A stretch of DNA of 64,000 nucleotides from an uncultured Oscillospiraceae bacterium (GTDB lineage: Bacteria > Bacillota > Clostridia > Oscillospirales > Oscillospiraceae): NCBI GenBank assembly GCA_900764755.1, contig CAAFPE010000102.1, forward strand, positions 1-64,000. Direction: 5' to 3'. Below, one piece after another: positions 46,555 to 55,396 of this stretch (position 1 is its first letter; each line of letters begins with the position of its first letter). The notes under the pieces are model-generated. The model was not told the origin of the DNA. It ran no database searches and saw only the letters and a list, made by a program, of their open reading frames with translations. Position numbers and translations under genes: made by a program.

Positions 46555-47622
46555 ATGTGGCAAAAATCACCGGAAGAATTGCGCGCTGTACTCAGCGCCC
46601 CATTTTCCAGTTCCGATATTGAGTGGCGGGTTTCCGCCACCAATGCAGAAAAAACCAAGGGACTGGCCGTGCCCTACGTCACCAATCGCGCCATCCAAAA
46701 TCGCTTGGATGATACCGTAGGGATAGACGGCTGGTACAACGATTTCCGCCCCTGGAAAAACGGCTCAGCCCAGTTGTGCGGAATTTCTATCTTTTTCCCA
46801 CAGCTTAACCAATACCTGACTAAATGGGACGGGGCCGATGACAGCGAGTTTGAATCGGTCAAAGGCGGCCTTTCTGATTCTATGAAACGGGCTGCGGTTG
46901 AGTGGTCGATTGGGCGCTACCTCTATGGCATGACTCAGGTATGGGTCACGATCCAAGTTACCAATGGTGGGAAGAAGGCTAACGCCAGGATTCGTGAAGA
47001 GGAACGCTCCCGGCTGGACCAGGCCCACGATGAATGGGTGGCATACCTGCTGGCCAAAGAGCGGGGAGAAAACCCGCCGAGGCCAAAAGCTCCCCCACCG
47101 TTAAAAGCCCAGCAGGGCCAGGGCAGACCGCCCGCACAGTCCCAGGGCCAGTACCAGACGCCCCCACAGGGCGCTCAGCAGCCCCCGCAGCAGGGCCAGG
47201 GCAGACCGCCCGCGCAGCCCCAGGGCCAGTACCAGACGCCCCCACAGGGCGCTCAGCAACGCCCGCAGCAGGGCCAGGGCAGACCACCCGCGCAGCCCCA
47301 GGGCCAGTACCAGGCGCCCCCACAGGGCGCTCAGCAGCCCCCACAGCAGGGTCAGGGTAGCCGGTCTATTCCAAGAGGTTGCCTTCTGGTCACCGGGGCA
47401 CGGCTGAAAAACACCATCAACGGCGGGCAGCGTCTCAGTATCCAGCTGGTGGACGAGAACAATGCTGTTTTCCAGGCATATCTTCGGAACCTGGATACCA
47501 GAATTGCACCGGGCATTTTGCTTTCCGATGCGCAGATCACCACACAGAACAAGGGCGGTGTAGTCCTATATATACTGGAATCGTATCAAATTGTGGGCTC
47601 GCCGGAAGAAAACGCAGCATAA
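46555..47622 (+). CDS. Rad52-family single-strand annealing protein with Gln/Pro-rich tail
   Basis: Residues 1-165 of 355 match the Rad52/Rad22 double-strand-break repair domain: F-S-S-S-D-I-E-W-R-V, V-T-N-R-A-I-Q-N-R-L-D, G-I-D-G-W-Y-N-D, L-C-G-I-S-I, K-W-D-G-A-D-D and V-K-G-G-L-S-D-S-M-K-R-A-A-V. A low-complexity Gln/Pro/Gly segment follows (188-265, three 26-residue repeats). The last 85 residues form a beta-rich part (L-L-V-T-G-A-R-L), perhaps an OB-like or binding module. It should anneal complementary strands for recombination. The start follows GGAGGCG. Confidence 0.82.
   Translation: MWQKSPEELRAVLSAPFSSSDIEWRVSATNAEKTKGLAVPYVTNRAIQNRLDDTVGIDGWYNDFRPWKNGSAQLCGISIFFPQLNQYLTKWDGADDSEFESVKGGLSDSMKRAAVEWSIGRYLYGMTQVWVTIQVTNGGKKANARIREEERSRLDQAHDEWVAYLLAKERGENPPRPKAPPPLKAQQGQGRPPAQSQGQYQTPPQGAQQPPQQGQGRPPAQPQGQYQTPPQGAQQRPQQGQGRPPAQPQGQYQAPPQGAQQPPQQGQGSRSIPRGCLLVTGARLKNTINGGQRLSIQLVDENNAVFQAYLRNLDTRIAPGILLSDAQITTQNKGGVVLYILESYQIVGSPEENAA
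47116..47349 (+). repeat. 78-bp tandem repeat, three units, in the Rad52-like gene
   Basis: Three in-frame units encode G-Q-G-R-P-P-A-Q-x-Q-G-Q-Y-Q-x-P-P-Q-G-A plus six more residues rich in Q and P. DNA identity among units is very high, so copy number is likely to vary. It resembles prion-like or phase-separating linkers. Confidence 0.9.
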
Positions 47623-47635
47623 GGAGTTTTGCATT

Positions 47636-49510
47636 ATGGTAAAACCGATCAAGCAGTTTGAAATCTCATCTCTGAAGGTATCGGGCTTCAAGTGCTTTGC
47701 GGAAGAACGCAGCTTTTCGTTTGGCTCCATGAACGCAATTTTCGGACACAATGCCCAGGGGAAAAGCACCATTGCGGACGCGATTTCCTACGCCATTACT
47801 GGAGTTTCCTTTTTCGGCAGCAACCGGATGGACAGGCTCCGCGCTCCAGGCAAAAACATCAGTGTTGAGCTTCGGATTGTGGACGGCGAGGGGCAGCCCC
47901 ACTGCCTGATCCGGAACAGGGTCGGCGACAACACAGATGTTTTCTGGGACGGACAGCCCATTGCGGCAAAGGATCTGAATACCGTCTTTGCGGAACGCGA
48001 CCTCTTTTTGGCAGTGTTCAATCCCCTGTATCTCATCGAGGTGCTGGGGAACAAGGGACGCGATCTCTTTGAACGGTACATGCCGGAGGTGCCCCACGAA
48101 AAGGTGATGGCGCAGCTGAGCGAACACAACCAGAGCATTTTGGCTCAAAATCCCTTCCTTTCCCCCGAGGCCCTGGTCAAGCAGACGCGGGAATCAATCC
48201 GGGAGCTGGAGAGAACTTTGACCTACTGCCAGGGGCAGCAGGATCTGCTTCAATCCCAGAAGGAGCAGTCCGGAGTGCTGCTGGCGGACCGTCAAAAAGA
48301 GCTTCAGGAGCGCCGTATCCGAATCCAGGAGCTGGAATCCATCCGCACCACCGGATTTGATGGCTCCGATTTGAAAGAACGACTGGCCGACCTTTATTCC
48401 CTGCACGAAGAATATGTGCGTGAGCAGGCGTCCCTGCCGCAGACAGACGATTTAGACGCCAAGTTCCGCGACCTGACGCAAAAGCGGGCAAAGCGTGAGG
48501 CGGATGTCTATCACAGCCAGTATGCCCAGGCCCTTGCTGACACACAGAAGCAGATCAACGAGCTCGGTATGGAGCTGGCCCGCCACAGGCACATTCTGGC
48601 CGGTCTGCAGCCGGGTATCCGGTGCCCGATGTGCTACCAGACGGTAACACAGGAAACGCTTCCCGCCCTAAAGGATGAGTTCGAGGCGACGATCCGCCGG
48701 ATCTGCGCACAGGGAAAAGAGCTTTCCGGGCAGCTTGACGAGCTGCACGGACTGGACGAAAAGGCCAGAGAGGTATTTGAATCCTTCCGGGCCCAGGACA
48801 TCGCCATGTGCAATCAGGAGCTTGCCGATATAGAGCTCCGCCGTCAGCAGGCGGTCGATGCCGTCAGGGTGGAAAACGAGCGCCGCCAGCAGAAAATCTC
48901 GGAGATCCGAGAGGAGATCCAAAATATAGAGCTGGATCTGGAGACGGGGCGCCTCTCCCCGGAAGAAATGGTGGAACTGGAGTGCTTCAAGGAGCGCGCA
49001 AAGGCGCTGGAGGCGGAAATTGAGGTGCTGACCGAGCAGCAGGGGAGTTCCATGGTGGCCGATGTGGCCCCGGGTATCAGTGCGGAGGAAATCAACGCTG
49101 AGATCGCCAAGAAAAATGAGCTGCTTACCGCGCTTTCCAGCTACATTGCGGAACGGGTCCGACAGCGGTTTGACCACCTGGACCTGAATCGCGTCTCCAT
49201 CAGCCTCTATGAAGTTTCCAAGACGACCGCCGAGGTGCGCGATGTATTCAAGTTCAACTATGAGGACCGGCCGTACGTTATCCTCTCCCTGTCGGAAAAA
49301 ATCAAGGCCGGTCTGGAGGTATCCGAACTGCTGAAGAAGATCGCCGGAATCAACTACCCTGTCTTCATTGACAACGGCGAGAGTGTCCCTGTGATCGACA
49401 ATGTGAGGCCCAGCGGCCAGACCTTCATCTCGCAGGTAGTCAAAAACGAACAGCTCCGTGTTGAGATCCTGGGCGCTGCGCCGGCAGGCCGGAGCGAACA
49501 GGCCGCGTAA
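47636..49510 (+). CDS. SbcC/Rad50-like ABC ATPase with zinc hook
   Basis: The 624-residue product has an N-terminal ATPase lobe with Walker A G37-H-N-A-Q-G-K-S-T45 and two long coiled coils (about 180-310 and 345-480). They meet at a zinc hook C330-P-M-C333. The C-terminal lobe has a signature-like L-S-L-S-E-K-I-K-A-G and a Walker-B-like V-F-I-D-N-G-E. This is the head-coil-hook plan of Rad50/SbcC at about two thirds the usual size. No SbcD/Mre11 nuclease gene is adjacent. It likely works with the Rad52-like protein in end processing or strand bridging. ATG 47636 follows AAGGAG. Confidence 0.85.
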   Translation: MVKPIKQFEISSLKVSGFKCFAEERSFSFGSMNAIFGHNAQGKSTIADAISYAITGVSFFGSNRMDRLRAPGKNISVELRIVDGEGQPHCLIRNRVGDNTDVFWDGQPIAAKDLNTVFAERDLFLAVFNPLYLIEVLGNKGRDLFERYMPEVPHEKVMAQLSEHNQSILAQNPFLSPEALVKQTRESIRELERTLTYCQGQQDLLQSQKEQSGVLLADRQKELQERRIRIQELESIRTTGFDGSDLKERLADLYSLHEEYVREQASLPQTDDLDAKFRDLTQKRAKREADVYHSQYAQALADTQKQINELGMELARHRHILAGLQPGIRCPMCYQTVTQETLPALKDEFEATIRRICAQGKELSGQLDELHGLDEKAREVFESFRAQDIAMCNQELADIELRRQQAVDAVRVENERRQQKISEIREEIQNIELDLETGRLSPEEMVELECFKERAKALEAEIEVLTEQQGSSMVADVAPGISAEEINAEIAKKNELLTALSSYIAERVRQRFDHLDLNRVSISLYEVSKTTAEVRDVFKFNYEDRPYVILSLSEKIKAGLEVSELLKKIAGINYPVFIDNGESVPVIDNVRPSGQTFISQVVKNEQLRVEILGAAPAGRSEQAA

Positions 49511-49526
49511 AGGCGGTGTCGCACGG

Positions 49527-50960
49527 ATGGGCAGGCATTACCCGCACGATCTATATGAGGAAATCCCGATTTTGGAAGCAGCGCGGCGGTGTGGGCTTGT
49601 CCTGAATGATCGCACGCTGGAATGGGACGAGGTGGAAGCCTCGTGCCCATTCTGCGGCGATCGCGGCCCGGGGAAGTATCATCTCTCCCTCAACACACGG
49701 AAAAATCAATACCGCTGTAATCTATGCGAAGCTTCCGGAAACAGTGTATCTCTGTATGCGAGAATAAACGGGACCTCTTTTCGGCAGGCGTATGAGGCGT
49801 TATCCGAGGATGGAGGCATCTATCGGTTTCCTCAACAGCCCCTGTCACAAAAACCGCCTGAGCCGGAGCCAAAGCCCCTGGCCATGCGGCATGATGTTTA
49901 CTATGATATGCTCTCCCATCTGACGCTCTCCCCAAAGCATCACGATGATCTGCTCTCCCGCGGTTTGTCAGAGGAGCGTATCAATCAAAATATGTACCGC
50001 AGCCTCCCGAGCGGCACGCCCGCCCGGAGACTGCTGGCCGGCATGCTGTCTGATTTTCATGACCTGGAAGGTATCCCAGGGTTCTATGTGGATAAGGACG
50101 GCTTTTGGAACATCTCCGGACACAGCGGCCTCCTGGTGCCCTACTGCACAATGGATGGGTATATCCAGGGCCTTCAAGTCCGTCTGGACGATGAGAAAAA
50201 CCCGGAGCGGAAGTACCGCTGGCTTGCCAGCCGGGGCCGCCCCCACGGAGTCCGATGCCCCGCGTGGATTCATGTTACCGGGAATACCCGCGCCACGACC
50301 GCCTACCTGACAGAGGGAGGTTTGAAAGGGGATGTGGCGAGTTTTCTGGATGATGACGCCTTGTTTCTGTGCTTTGCGGGCGTCACCGCGGTCAAGCACC
50401 TGGAGGATACGCTGAGACAGATGGAGCAGATCCAGGAGGTAGTTATCACGCTGGATATGGACAAGCTTATGAATTGGCGTGTTCAGAACGCGCTGACGAA
50501 GATCATTGCGCTGGTCCGGTCCATTCGTGGGATCAAAATCCGCGTGATGAACTGGAATATGACATTCAAAGGCATCGACGACTTCTATCTCGCCCGTAAC
50601 TATGCGGCAAAGCAGGGGGTCAACATTTTGGATATGAGATCCAATTTTATCACGATTTATTTGGAGGACCTGTGGAAACGGGAGTATCCTCAGCAGGACC
50701 GTGGCTTCATCCATACCTGCGAGTGGGAAGAACTGACGCTCCCAGTCAATGAACTGACGGCAGACCCGCCCAAAGATATGCGGAAGGCCAGGAACTATCT
50801 GCGGCTCCTGCAGGAAGGGGCAGCGGACTTTCCGCCCCTAGTGTGTGTCAACCGCATGGTGATCGACGGACAGCACCGTTTTTGGGCCTATCGGCAGGCC
50901 GGCTGTCAACAGGTCAAAGTCTATCAGAACAAGCCGTGGGCCATGCCCGCGGCGGCGTAA
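49527..50960 (+). CDS. CHC2-type primase fused to a ParB/sulfiredoxin-like domain
   Basis: The 477-residue product starts with a DnaG-like zinc-binding domain: C-P-F-C-G-D (about 38-43) and Y-R-C-N-L-C (about 60-65). It continues with a Toprim-like/DUF3854-type region (Y-L-T-E-G-G-L-K-G-D about 260 and V-V-I-T-L-D-M-D-K about 310). The last 75 residues read P-P-L-V-C-V-N-R-M-V-I-D-G-Q-H-R-F-W-A-Y-R-Q-A-G, the pattern of the ParB N-terminal/Srx CTPase-nuclease fold. One polypeptide therefore joins priming and a partition-type domain. ATG 49527 is used. It follows the ATPase gene by 16 bp. Confidence 0.75.
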   Translation: MGRHYPHDLYEEIPILEAARRCGLVLNDRTLEWDEVEASCPFCGDRGPGKYHLSLNTRKNQYRCNLCEASGNSVSLYARINGTSFRQAYEALSEDGGIYRFPQQPLSQKPPEPEPKPLAMRHDVYYDMLSHLTLSPKHHDDLLSRGLSEERINQNMYRSLPSGTPARRLLAGMLSDFHDLEGIPGFYVDKDGFWNISGHSGLLVPYCTMDGYIQGLQVRLDDEKNPERKYRWLASRGRPHGVRCPAWIHVTGNTRATTAYLTEGGLKGDVASFLDDDALFLCFAGVTAVKHLEDTLRQMEQIQEVVITLDMDKLMNWRVQNALTKIIALVRSIRGIKIRVMNWNMTFKGIDDFYLARNYAAKQGVNILDMRSNFITIYLEDLWKREYPQQDRGFIHTCEWEELTLPVNELTADPPKDMRKARNYLRLLQEGAADFPPLVCVNRMVIDGQHRFWAYRQAGCQQVKVYQNKPWAMPAAA

Positions 50961-50975
50961 AGGAGGAACATAGAG

Positions 50976-51227
50976 ATGGACACACAATCCATCCAGGAAA
51001 AGCTCATGGGGCACGTCCAGCTCATCGAGCGGTGCAGTGACAACAACGAGAGCGTGATCCACTGCTTCGGCGCGCTGGGGCAGTCCGGCGTCACAGAAGC
51101 GGATGTGCTCTATCTATGCGGATTTTATGGCATTCCTTACTATGGAAGATGGATAGTGGAGGCCACAAACGACATTGGCGACAGCTTTTACCTCCGGCTT
51201 CCGCTGGGAGGTGAGGAAGGTGCTTGA
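50976..51227 (+). CDS. small hypothetical protein
   Basis: The 83-residue product has an N-terminal helix (I-Q-E-K-L-M-G-H-V-Q-L-I-E) and a pattern G-V-T-E-A-D-V-L-Y-L-C-G-F-Y-G-I. It starts behind AAGGAGGAAC, 15 bp after the primase gene. It overlaps the next gene by a few bases. No family is recognised. Confidence 0.65.
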   Translation: MDTQSIQEKLMGHVQLIERCSDNNESVIHCFGALGQSGVTEADVLYLCGFYGIPYYGRWIVEATNDIGDSFYLRLPLGGEEGA

Positions 51228-51579
51228 GATCGTTGCCAACGGCAGCACCGCCTACCCCGCCCAAAAGAGCACGCTGAGCGACCTGCACAGGCTCCTGGAA
51301 ACCTACACCCTGGACCCTGTGTTTGAGCGGTATGGATGCTTTGTCAACCGGACTCCGCATTGGAAAGACGGAGAGACCGCCCGGAAGTATTCGGGCGCTT
51401 CTGTAATTGCGGGCAATTTCCTCTCATACAGCCATGCGTTTTACCTTATTACAGATCAGGAAGAGCTGATCTGTTCCCTAGAGAGACTGATCGAAAAGAA
51501 CAGGGCTTCTCCCCAATATCAGGCCGCCCGGGCACACCGGCTCTCTCCTGAGGATAGGCCGCGGCCCGATTGCCAATAA
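51220..51579 (+). CDS. small hypothetical protein
   Basis: The 119-residue product starts at GTG 51220 inside the end of the previous gene, with AGGTGAGGAAG upstream; GTG 51211 is possible. It has the motif A-Y-P-A-Q-K-S-T-L-S-D-L-H-R-L-L-E and a basic C-terminus. No function can be assigned. Overlap with its neighbour indicates translational coupling. Confidence 0.55.
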   Translation: MLEIVANGSTAYPAQKSTLSDLHRLLETYTLDPVFERYGCFVNRTPHWKDGETARKYSGASVIAGNFLSYSHAFYLITDQEELICSLERLIEKNRASPQYQAARAHRLSPEDRPRPDCQ

Positions 51580-51601
51580 CAAACCGGAAAGGATGAATCT
51601 A

Positions 51602-52078
51602 ATGGAATTCAAAGACTTTCAGCTCCTGACGCACAGAGATCCAGTCACGTTCCTGCTTGCGTGGAATATGCTTCTGGAAAATGGCCGCGTCTCACTCCAA
51701 GAACGCGATGTATCCGATCTGGCCGACAGCCTCCGGCAGAGGTTGTCCAATTTTATGACGGAGGAAAAGACCCGTGGCATTGCGGAAACCACCAAAGGGC
51801 TTGCAGAACTGGAGCCCGGCCTGATCCTTCACTTCCTTCAGCGCGCAGACCGCATCATCAGGCTCCCCGGGGAACCCCAGGAGGGACAATGCCCAATTTG
51901 CGGCGGGGGGCTGGAGTATCAGTCCCCCATAATAGACGGCCATGAGGCGCGCAGGCGCTACCGCTGCGAGGACTGCGCCGCCACCGGGGAGGAAGTGCTC
52001 CACTGGATCTGTGTGGGCCATACGGACATTCACACCGCCGACGGCGAGCCCTTTTCACCCTCCGGCAGCGAAGTATGA
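51602..52078 (+). CDS. zinc-ribbon hypothetical protein
   Basis: The 158-residue product has a helical N-terminal 90 residues and a C-terminal zinc ribbon: C-P-I-C-G-G (about 97-102) and C-E-D-C-A (about 123-127), followed by H-W-I-C-V. ATG 51602 is preferred over 51593 because GGAAAGG is 9 nt upstream. Zinc-ribbon proteins of this size in replication modules often contact nucleic acid or polymerase, but the target is unknown. Confidence 0.65.
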   Translation: MEFKDFQLLTHRDPVTFLLAWNMLLENGRVSLQERDVSDLADSLRQRLSNFMTEEKTRGIAETTKGLAELEPGLILHFLQRADRIIRLPGEPQEGQCPICGGGLEYQSPIIDGHEARRRYRCEDCAATGEEVLHWICVGHTDIHTADGEPFSPSGSEV

Positions 52079-52134
52079 TCTCCTTGAAGCGCAGCAAAGA
52101 GGGCAGATATAGATTTTAGAGGGAGGTATTTCAA

Positions 52135-53130
52135 ATGAATCAGACCAATAACACCATCCAGTTCAGCCAGTTTGCGGCCGTTTCAAAGGACAATGACGAG
52201 GTGCTGGGCAAAATCCTCTACTACACCCTCTCCAGCATTTTAATTGACCGCGAGGTGCTGGCCAGACTCTGCGATACCGTGGACTTCCCCTATAAGCCCA
52301 TCCGCCGCGCATCTCTGGGAGATGCGTTCCGGAGCGCCACCGGGGACATTTACCACAGGCTGGTGGTCAAGGACGCGGGTGTTCCGCAGATCATCAATGT
52401 CTACTGCCGGGATAATCGCGGGCCGAAGGGGATCATCTCCCGCGAGCTGATTAAGGAAACGCTTCATGAGGATACCAACGAATACAAGAAGCTGGCAAAT
52501 ATCAGCCTGGACCGGAAGAGCGGCGTATTCTCCTATGACAACCTGGAGTCCGACCCCGATGTGGACGCGCTTTCCTGCTGCCAGGAGGCACAGGAGCTCT
52601 TTACGCTCTACCAGACCTGCGCCAGCCGCCGGCAGATCGATACGCTGCTGCGAAACTATCTGGATACCATGCAGGCGGTAAAAGCGGCCCGAGGACGCAT
52701 CTATTTTATCCCCAAGGACTATATGCCGAAATTGGCGCTCTTTGAGGACTTCATCGCCCTTTTGGAGCAGCACAATCAGCATAAATACGCCGAGCGGCTG
52801 CCCCTTGACGCCAACAGTATGTTCGTAGTGGACGATGAAAAGCAACGGAGCAAGATGGCGCTGGCCTTCTACCGTACGATCAAAAAGGATTTGGCAGAGT
52901 ATGAAAAACGGGCCACCCATCTCATCCAAAGCGGCAACCAGAGTCCAGCCATCATGGACCGGATGATACTGAGCATCCGGGAGCTGGAGCGGAAGAAAAT
53001 TTATTACGAATCCATCCTCAAGCAGGAACTCCATGAGGTGGATGAACAATATACCTCTTTGCGGTATCTGTCTGATGAACTGCAGATCCGCGCACGCAGT
53101 ATCCAGGCGCAGAAGCGTCTGGCGGCATAA
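52135..53130 (+). CDS. DUF6744-like protein
   Basis: The 331-residue product has a central region (Y-Y-T-L-S-S-I-L-I-D-R-E-V-L, then I-N-V-Y-C-R-D-N-R-G) and a long helical C-terminal part (about 210-331, alternating charged residues), as in phage and mobile-element proteins of the DUF6744 type. The function is unknown. Such proteins tend to lie beside annealing proteins and primases in mobile elements, which agrees with this context. It starts behind GAGGGAGG. Confidence 0.6.
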   Translation: MNQTNNTIQFSQFAAVSKDNDEVLGKILYYTLSSILIDREVLARLCDTVDFPYKPIRRASLGDAFRSATGDIYHRLVVKDAGVPQIINVYCRDNRGPKGIISRELIKETLHEDTNEYKKLANISLDRKSGVFSYDNLESDPDVDALSCCQEAQELFTLYQTCASRRQIDTLLRNYLDTMQAVKAARGRIYFIPKDYMPKLALFEDFIALLEQHNQHKYAERLPLDANSMFVVDDEKQRSKMALAFYRTIKKDLAEYEKRATHLIQSGNQSPAIMDRMILSIRELERKKIYYESILKQELHEVDEQYTSLRYLSDELQIRARSIQAQKRLAA

Positions 53131-53340
53131 CCATGTTTGAGCCGGGCGGTCCTGATAGGGCCGCCCGGCCCCTTATATTCTCTGCTGCCGCTCTTGGCCG
53201 TCCGGCCTTGGCCTTTCCGTGCGCTCAGCAGCCGGAAGGCAGGCCCCGCAGTCAGGTCGGCGCCGGATATGGGAAGCGTTCGCGGGAAACCGCTGGGCAC
53301 AAAACAGTTTCGCAGATGGCTGAAAGGAGACAACGAGAAG

Positions 53341-53460
53341 ATGGCAAAACGAGTCTTGGTGGACTTTGATCGGCTTGCCTATAATCGCTACCTTCACCGC
53401 TATGATAAGGAATGGCTGGAAAAACACCTCGGGCAGGAGCCGCGGGCTCTGGCTCGATAA
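53341..53460 (+). CDS. 39-residue microprotein
   Basis: ATG 53341 opens a 39-codon basic ORF (M-A-K-R-V-L-V-D-F-D-R-L-A-Y-N-R-Y) preceded by AAAGGAG about 15 nt upstream. It lies in a 350-bp gap otherwise without genes and 21 bp ahead of the next gene. Codon use matches the operon. It might be a small DNA- or protein-binding factor. Confidence 0.45.
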   Translation: MAKRVLVDFDRLAYNRYLHRYDKEWLEKHLGQEPRALAR

Positions 53461-53481
53461 AACGAAAAGAAGGGTGATATT

Positions 53482-53928
53482 ATGAGCAGTACGCAGAAAA
53501 ACCGGTATCAGGAGATGCGGGACCGCCATCAGGCGGAGGTAAACGCCTTCCCACTGATGTTTGCCTTTGACGCCCGACAGCTTGCGGAAGGGCTGCGCAG
53601 GCTCGGCCTTCGGGCCTCCGACAAAGACAAGGTATGCGCTCTGCCCGGCACCGGAGGCTTTTGCCGAAAGAGAGATTTGCCGGCGCTGAAAGGCATGTTC
53701 GCCCGGCACCATAGGGAGCTGCAGGAGGCCATTGGCGCGGACTACACCGGCCGGGAATTTATCTACGAGATGTTCCGCACGGAACTTGCCAACCACGAAT
53801 ATGCCTACACGCAGGACACGTCGGAGACGCTGGACTGCCTTGGCATCACACAGCAGATGCTGGAGGCTGTGCCGCAGCTCCAAACCGGCCTGGAGCTGGC
53901 GTGCAGATTGCTTTTGAAGCATGTCTGA
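53482..53928 (+). CDS. DUF7659-like protein
   Basis: The 148-residue product carries a pattern R-D-R-H-Q-A-E-V-N-A-F-P-L-M-F-A-F (about 13-29) and L-A-N-H-E-Y-A-Y-T (about 110-118). It resembles a family of small mobile-element proteins seen beside plasmid-type genes. The assignment is from memory of the pattern and is moderate. It starts behind GAAGGGTG, in series with the microprotein. The function is unknown. Confidence 0.55.
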   Translation: MSSTQKNRYQEMRDRHQAEVNAFPLMFAFDARQLAEGLRRLGLRASDKDKVCALPGTGGFCRKRDLPALKGMFARHHRELQEAIGADYTGREFIYEMFRTELANHEYAYTQDTSETLDCLGITQQMLEAVPQLQTGLELACRLLLKHV

Positions 53929-54013
53929 AGGGCCCTGCCCGCGTCTGCGGCGCGGGACAGAGCACGAAACGGCCGGAGAGATATGGCCGGGCCGAAACCA
54001 AGGAGGGAATTTG

Positions 54014-54496
54014 ATGCAAAAGAGCAGATTCCAATATCACATCCAGGGATACAGGTACGCTCCAGAGCGTTTTCGCGCATTCAAGGGGCTTTCCGGACAT
54101 GAGCCGGTGGAAATCCCTCTCTCAGACAGCCAGAGGCAGCAGATGGGCTATCTGTGCGTGACGCAGGGCGGAAAGGCTGCCGTAGACTATGTGAAACGCA
54201 TTGAACGGGCCAGCGTCAGAAAGCCGGAGTTCTTCGTGACCTATGGCTTCCAGGTCAGAGAAGACCCCCGTGGATATGTCTATGCCCCCGGTCTGCGCTG
54301 CCGGCCGGACGCGCCGCTCACAGACCGGCTTGGCATCCTGCGTGAACTGAGAGCGCAGTTTGCCCTGGACGGCGGCCGGGTGGAGCAGCTGACTGAATGC
54401 GAGTTGGACGGGCGCCTTCGACCTATCAATGTGCGGCGGCGCTATGTGACCGCCGACCTGAGCAGACCTGTTGTGGTCCACCTGCGGGCCGCTTAG
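54014..54496 (+). CDS. hypothetical operon protein
   Basis: The 160-residue basic protein starts at ATG 54014 behind AAGGAGGG; the in-frame extension to the left overlaps the previous gene. It has a YRYAPERFRAF motif, a helical middle and a C-terminal strand region ending in R-R-R-Y-V-T-A-D-L. No domain is recognised. A basic charge and place in a replication operon hint at DNA binding. Confidence 0.6.
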   Translation: MQKSRFQYHIQGYRYAPERFRAFKGLSGHEPVEIPLSDSQRQQMGYLCVTQGGKAAVDYVKRIERASVRKPEFFVTYGFQVREDPRGYVYAPGLRCRPDAPLTDRLGILRELRAQFALDGGRVEQLTECELDGRLRPINVRRRYVTADLSRPVVVHLRAA

Positions 54497-54531
54497 CCAG
54501 GAAGAAAACTGAATTTTAGAAGGACATCACC

Positions 54532-54573
54532 ATGAATCAAGCCTATTTATCTGGGGTATTCCAGACACTGTGA
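54532..54573 (+). CDS. 13-codon mini-ORF
   Basis: ATG 54532 opens M-N-Q-A-Y-L-S-G-V-F-Q-T-L then TGA, with AGAAGGAC 7 nt upstream. It sits alone in the 240-bp gap before the next gene. It could be a translated leader or a decayed gene start; no hairpin clearly follows. Confidence 0.3.
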   Translation: MNQAYLSGVFQTL

Positions 54574-54738
54574 CTCCATTCATGGGCCGAAGGAATCCCG
54601 GGAGCTAAATGGTTCGGAGAAAGCGTGAGCGGCCCGCGCCGCTGTGCGGAAAAAGGGCGTTGAAGCCGCAATCCCGCACGCAGGGCCGCCCTGTTGCTGG
54701 AGCTCCTTTTACACAAAAATATCATGGAGGAATGGAAC

Positions 54739-54951
54739 ATGAAACAGCTCGGAAACCTGTCCATTGTATGCGCTGAGCGCCCTGACGTGCTGATGCAGGT
54801 CTATGGCGGCCGGGTAAGCGTCCATGTGGGCGAAGGGCCGGAACGCGCCAGGATGGACGCTGCATGGGACGATGATGAGATGATCCAGTTAATCATCCGC
54901 GAACTGAACTTTGGACGCTATACCGCGCCCAGCCGCAGGAAAGCGTCCTGA
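54739..54951 (+). CDS. small hypothetical protein
   Basis: The 70-residue product starts at ATG 54739, 8 nt after GGAGG. It has strands S-I-V-C-A and V-S-V-H-V, and an acidic helix D-D-D-E-M-I-Q-L-I-I-R-E-L ending in a basic tail. No family is recognised. It shares a transcript with the next gene, 16 bp downstream. Confidence 0.6.
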   Translation: MKQLGNLSIVCAERPDVLMQVYGGRVSVHVGEGPERARMDAAWDDDEMIQLIIRELNFGRYTAPSRRKAS

Positions 54952-54967
54952 TGGGAGGAGGACATCC

Positions 54968-55252
54968 ATGACTGACTTTCAGAACGATATGTACCGCCGG
55001 TATCTCGCAGCTGGGCAGAGGGGGGAGGCGGAGTCTTTCCACCAAGCCTGCGCGGACCAGAGCAGCGCCGGGACTGCTCAGACAGAAGCCGAGGTGCGGG
55101 CGGCGGCGGAAATGCACGTCTACTGCGATATGTGCCTGAGTGATATTCAAAATGCCTGCCGCCGGAGAGGGATCAAGGTTGGGAAGAGCCGGAGCCGTAT
55201 GGAGATGGCCCTGATCGAAGCCCTCGTCAAAGAGCGCATGGAAAAACTGTAA
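54968..55252 (+). CDS. small protein with SAP-like helix pair
   Basis: The 94-residue product ends with I-Q-N-A-C-R-R-R-G-I-K-V-G-K-S-R-S-R, then a helix M-A-L-I-E-A-L. This resembles a SAP/LEM-type helix-turn-helix used for DNA binding, at low certainty. ATG 54968 follows GGAGGAGG. Confidence 0.55.
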   Translation: MTDFQNDMYRRYLAAGQRGEAESFHQACADQSSAGTAQTEAEVRAAAEMHVYCDMCLSDIQNACRRRGIKVGKSRSRMEMALIEALVKERMEKL

Positions 55253-55396
55253 AACTGCGTCCCGGGAGCCGCCCTGCTGTCAGGGCGGCCCCCGGGACGC
55301 GGGACGGTGGTGCGGGCGGCGGAAATCCGCCCGGCCTGCCCGCTGCATGGAAAACAAACCGCAGGATTCCGATACCCTGCTGATGGAGAGGATACC

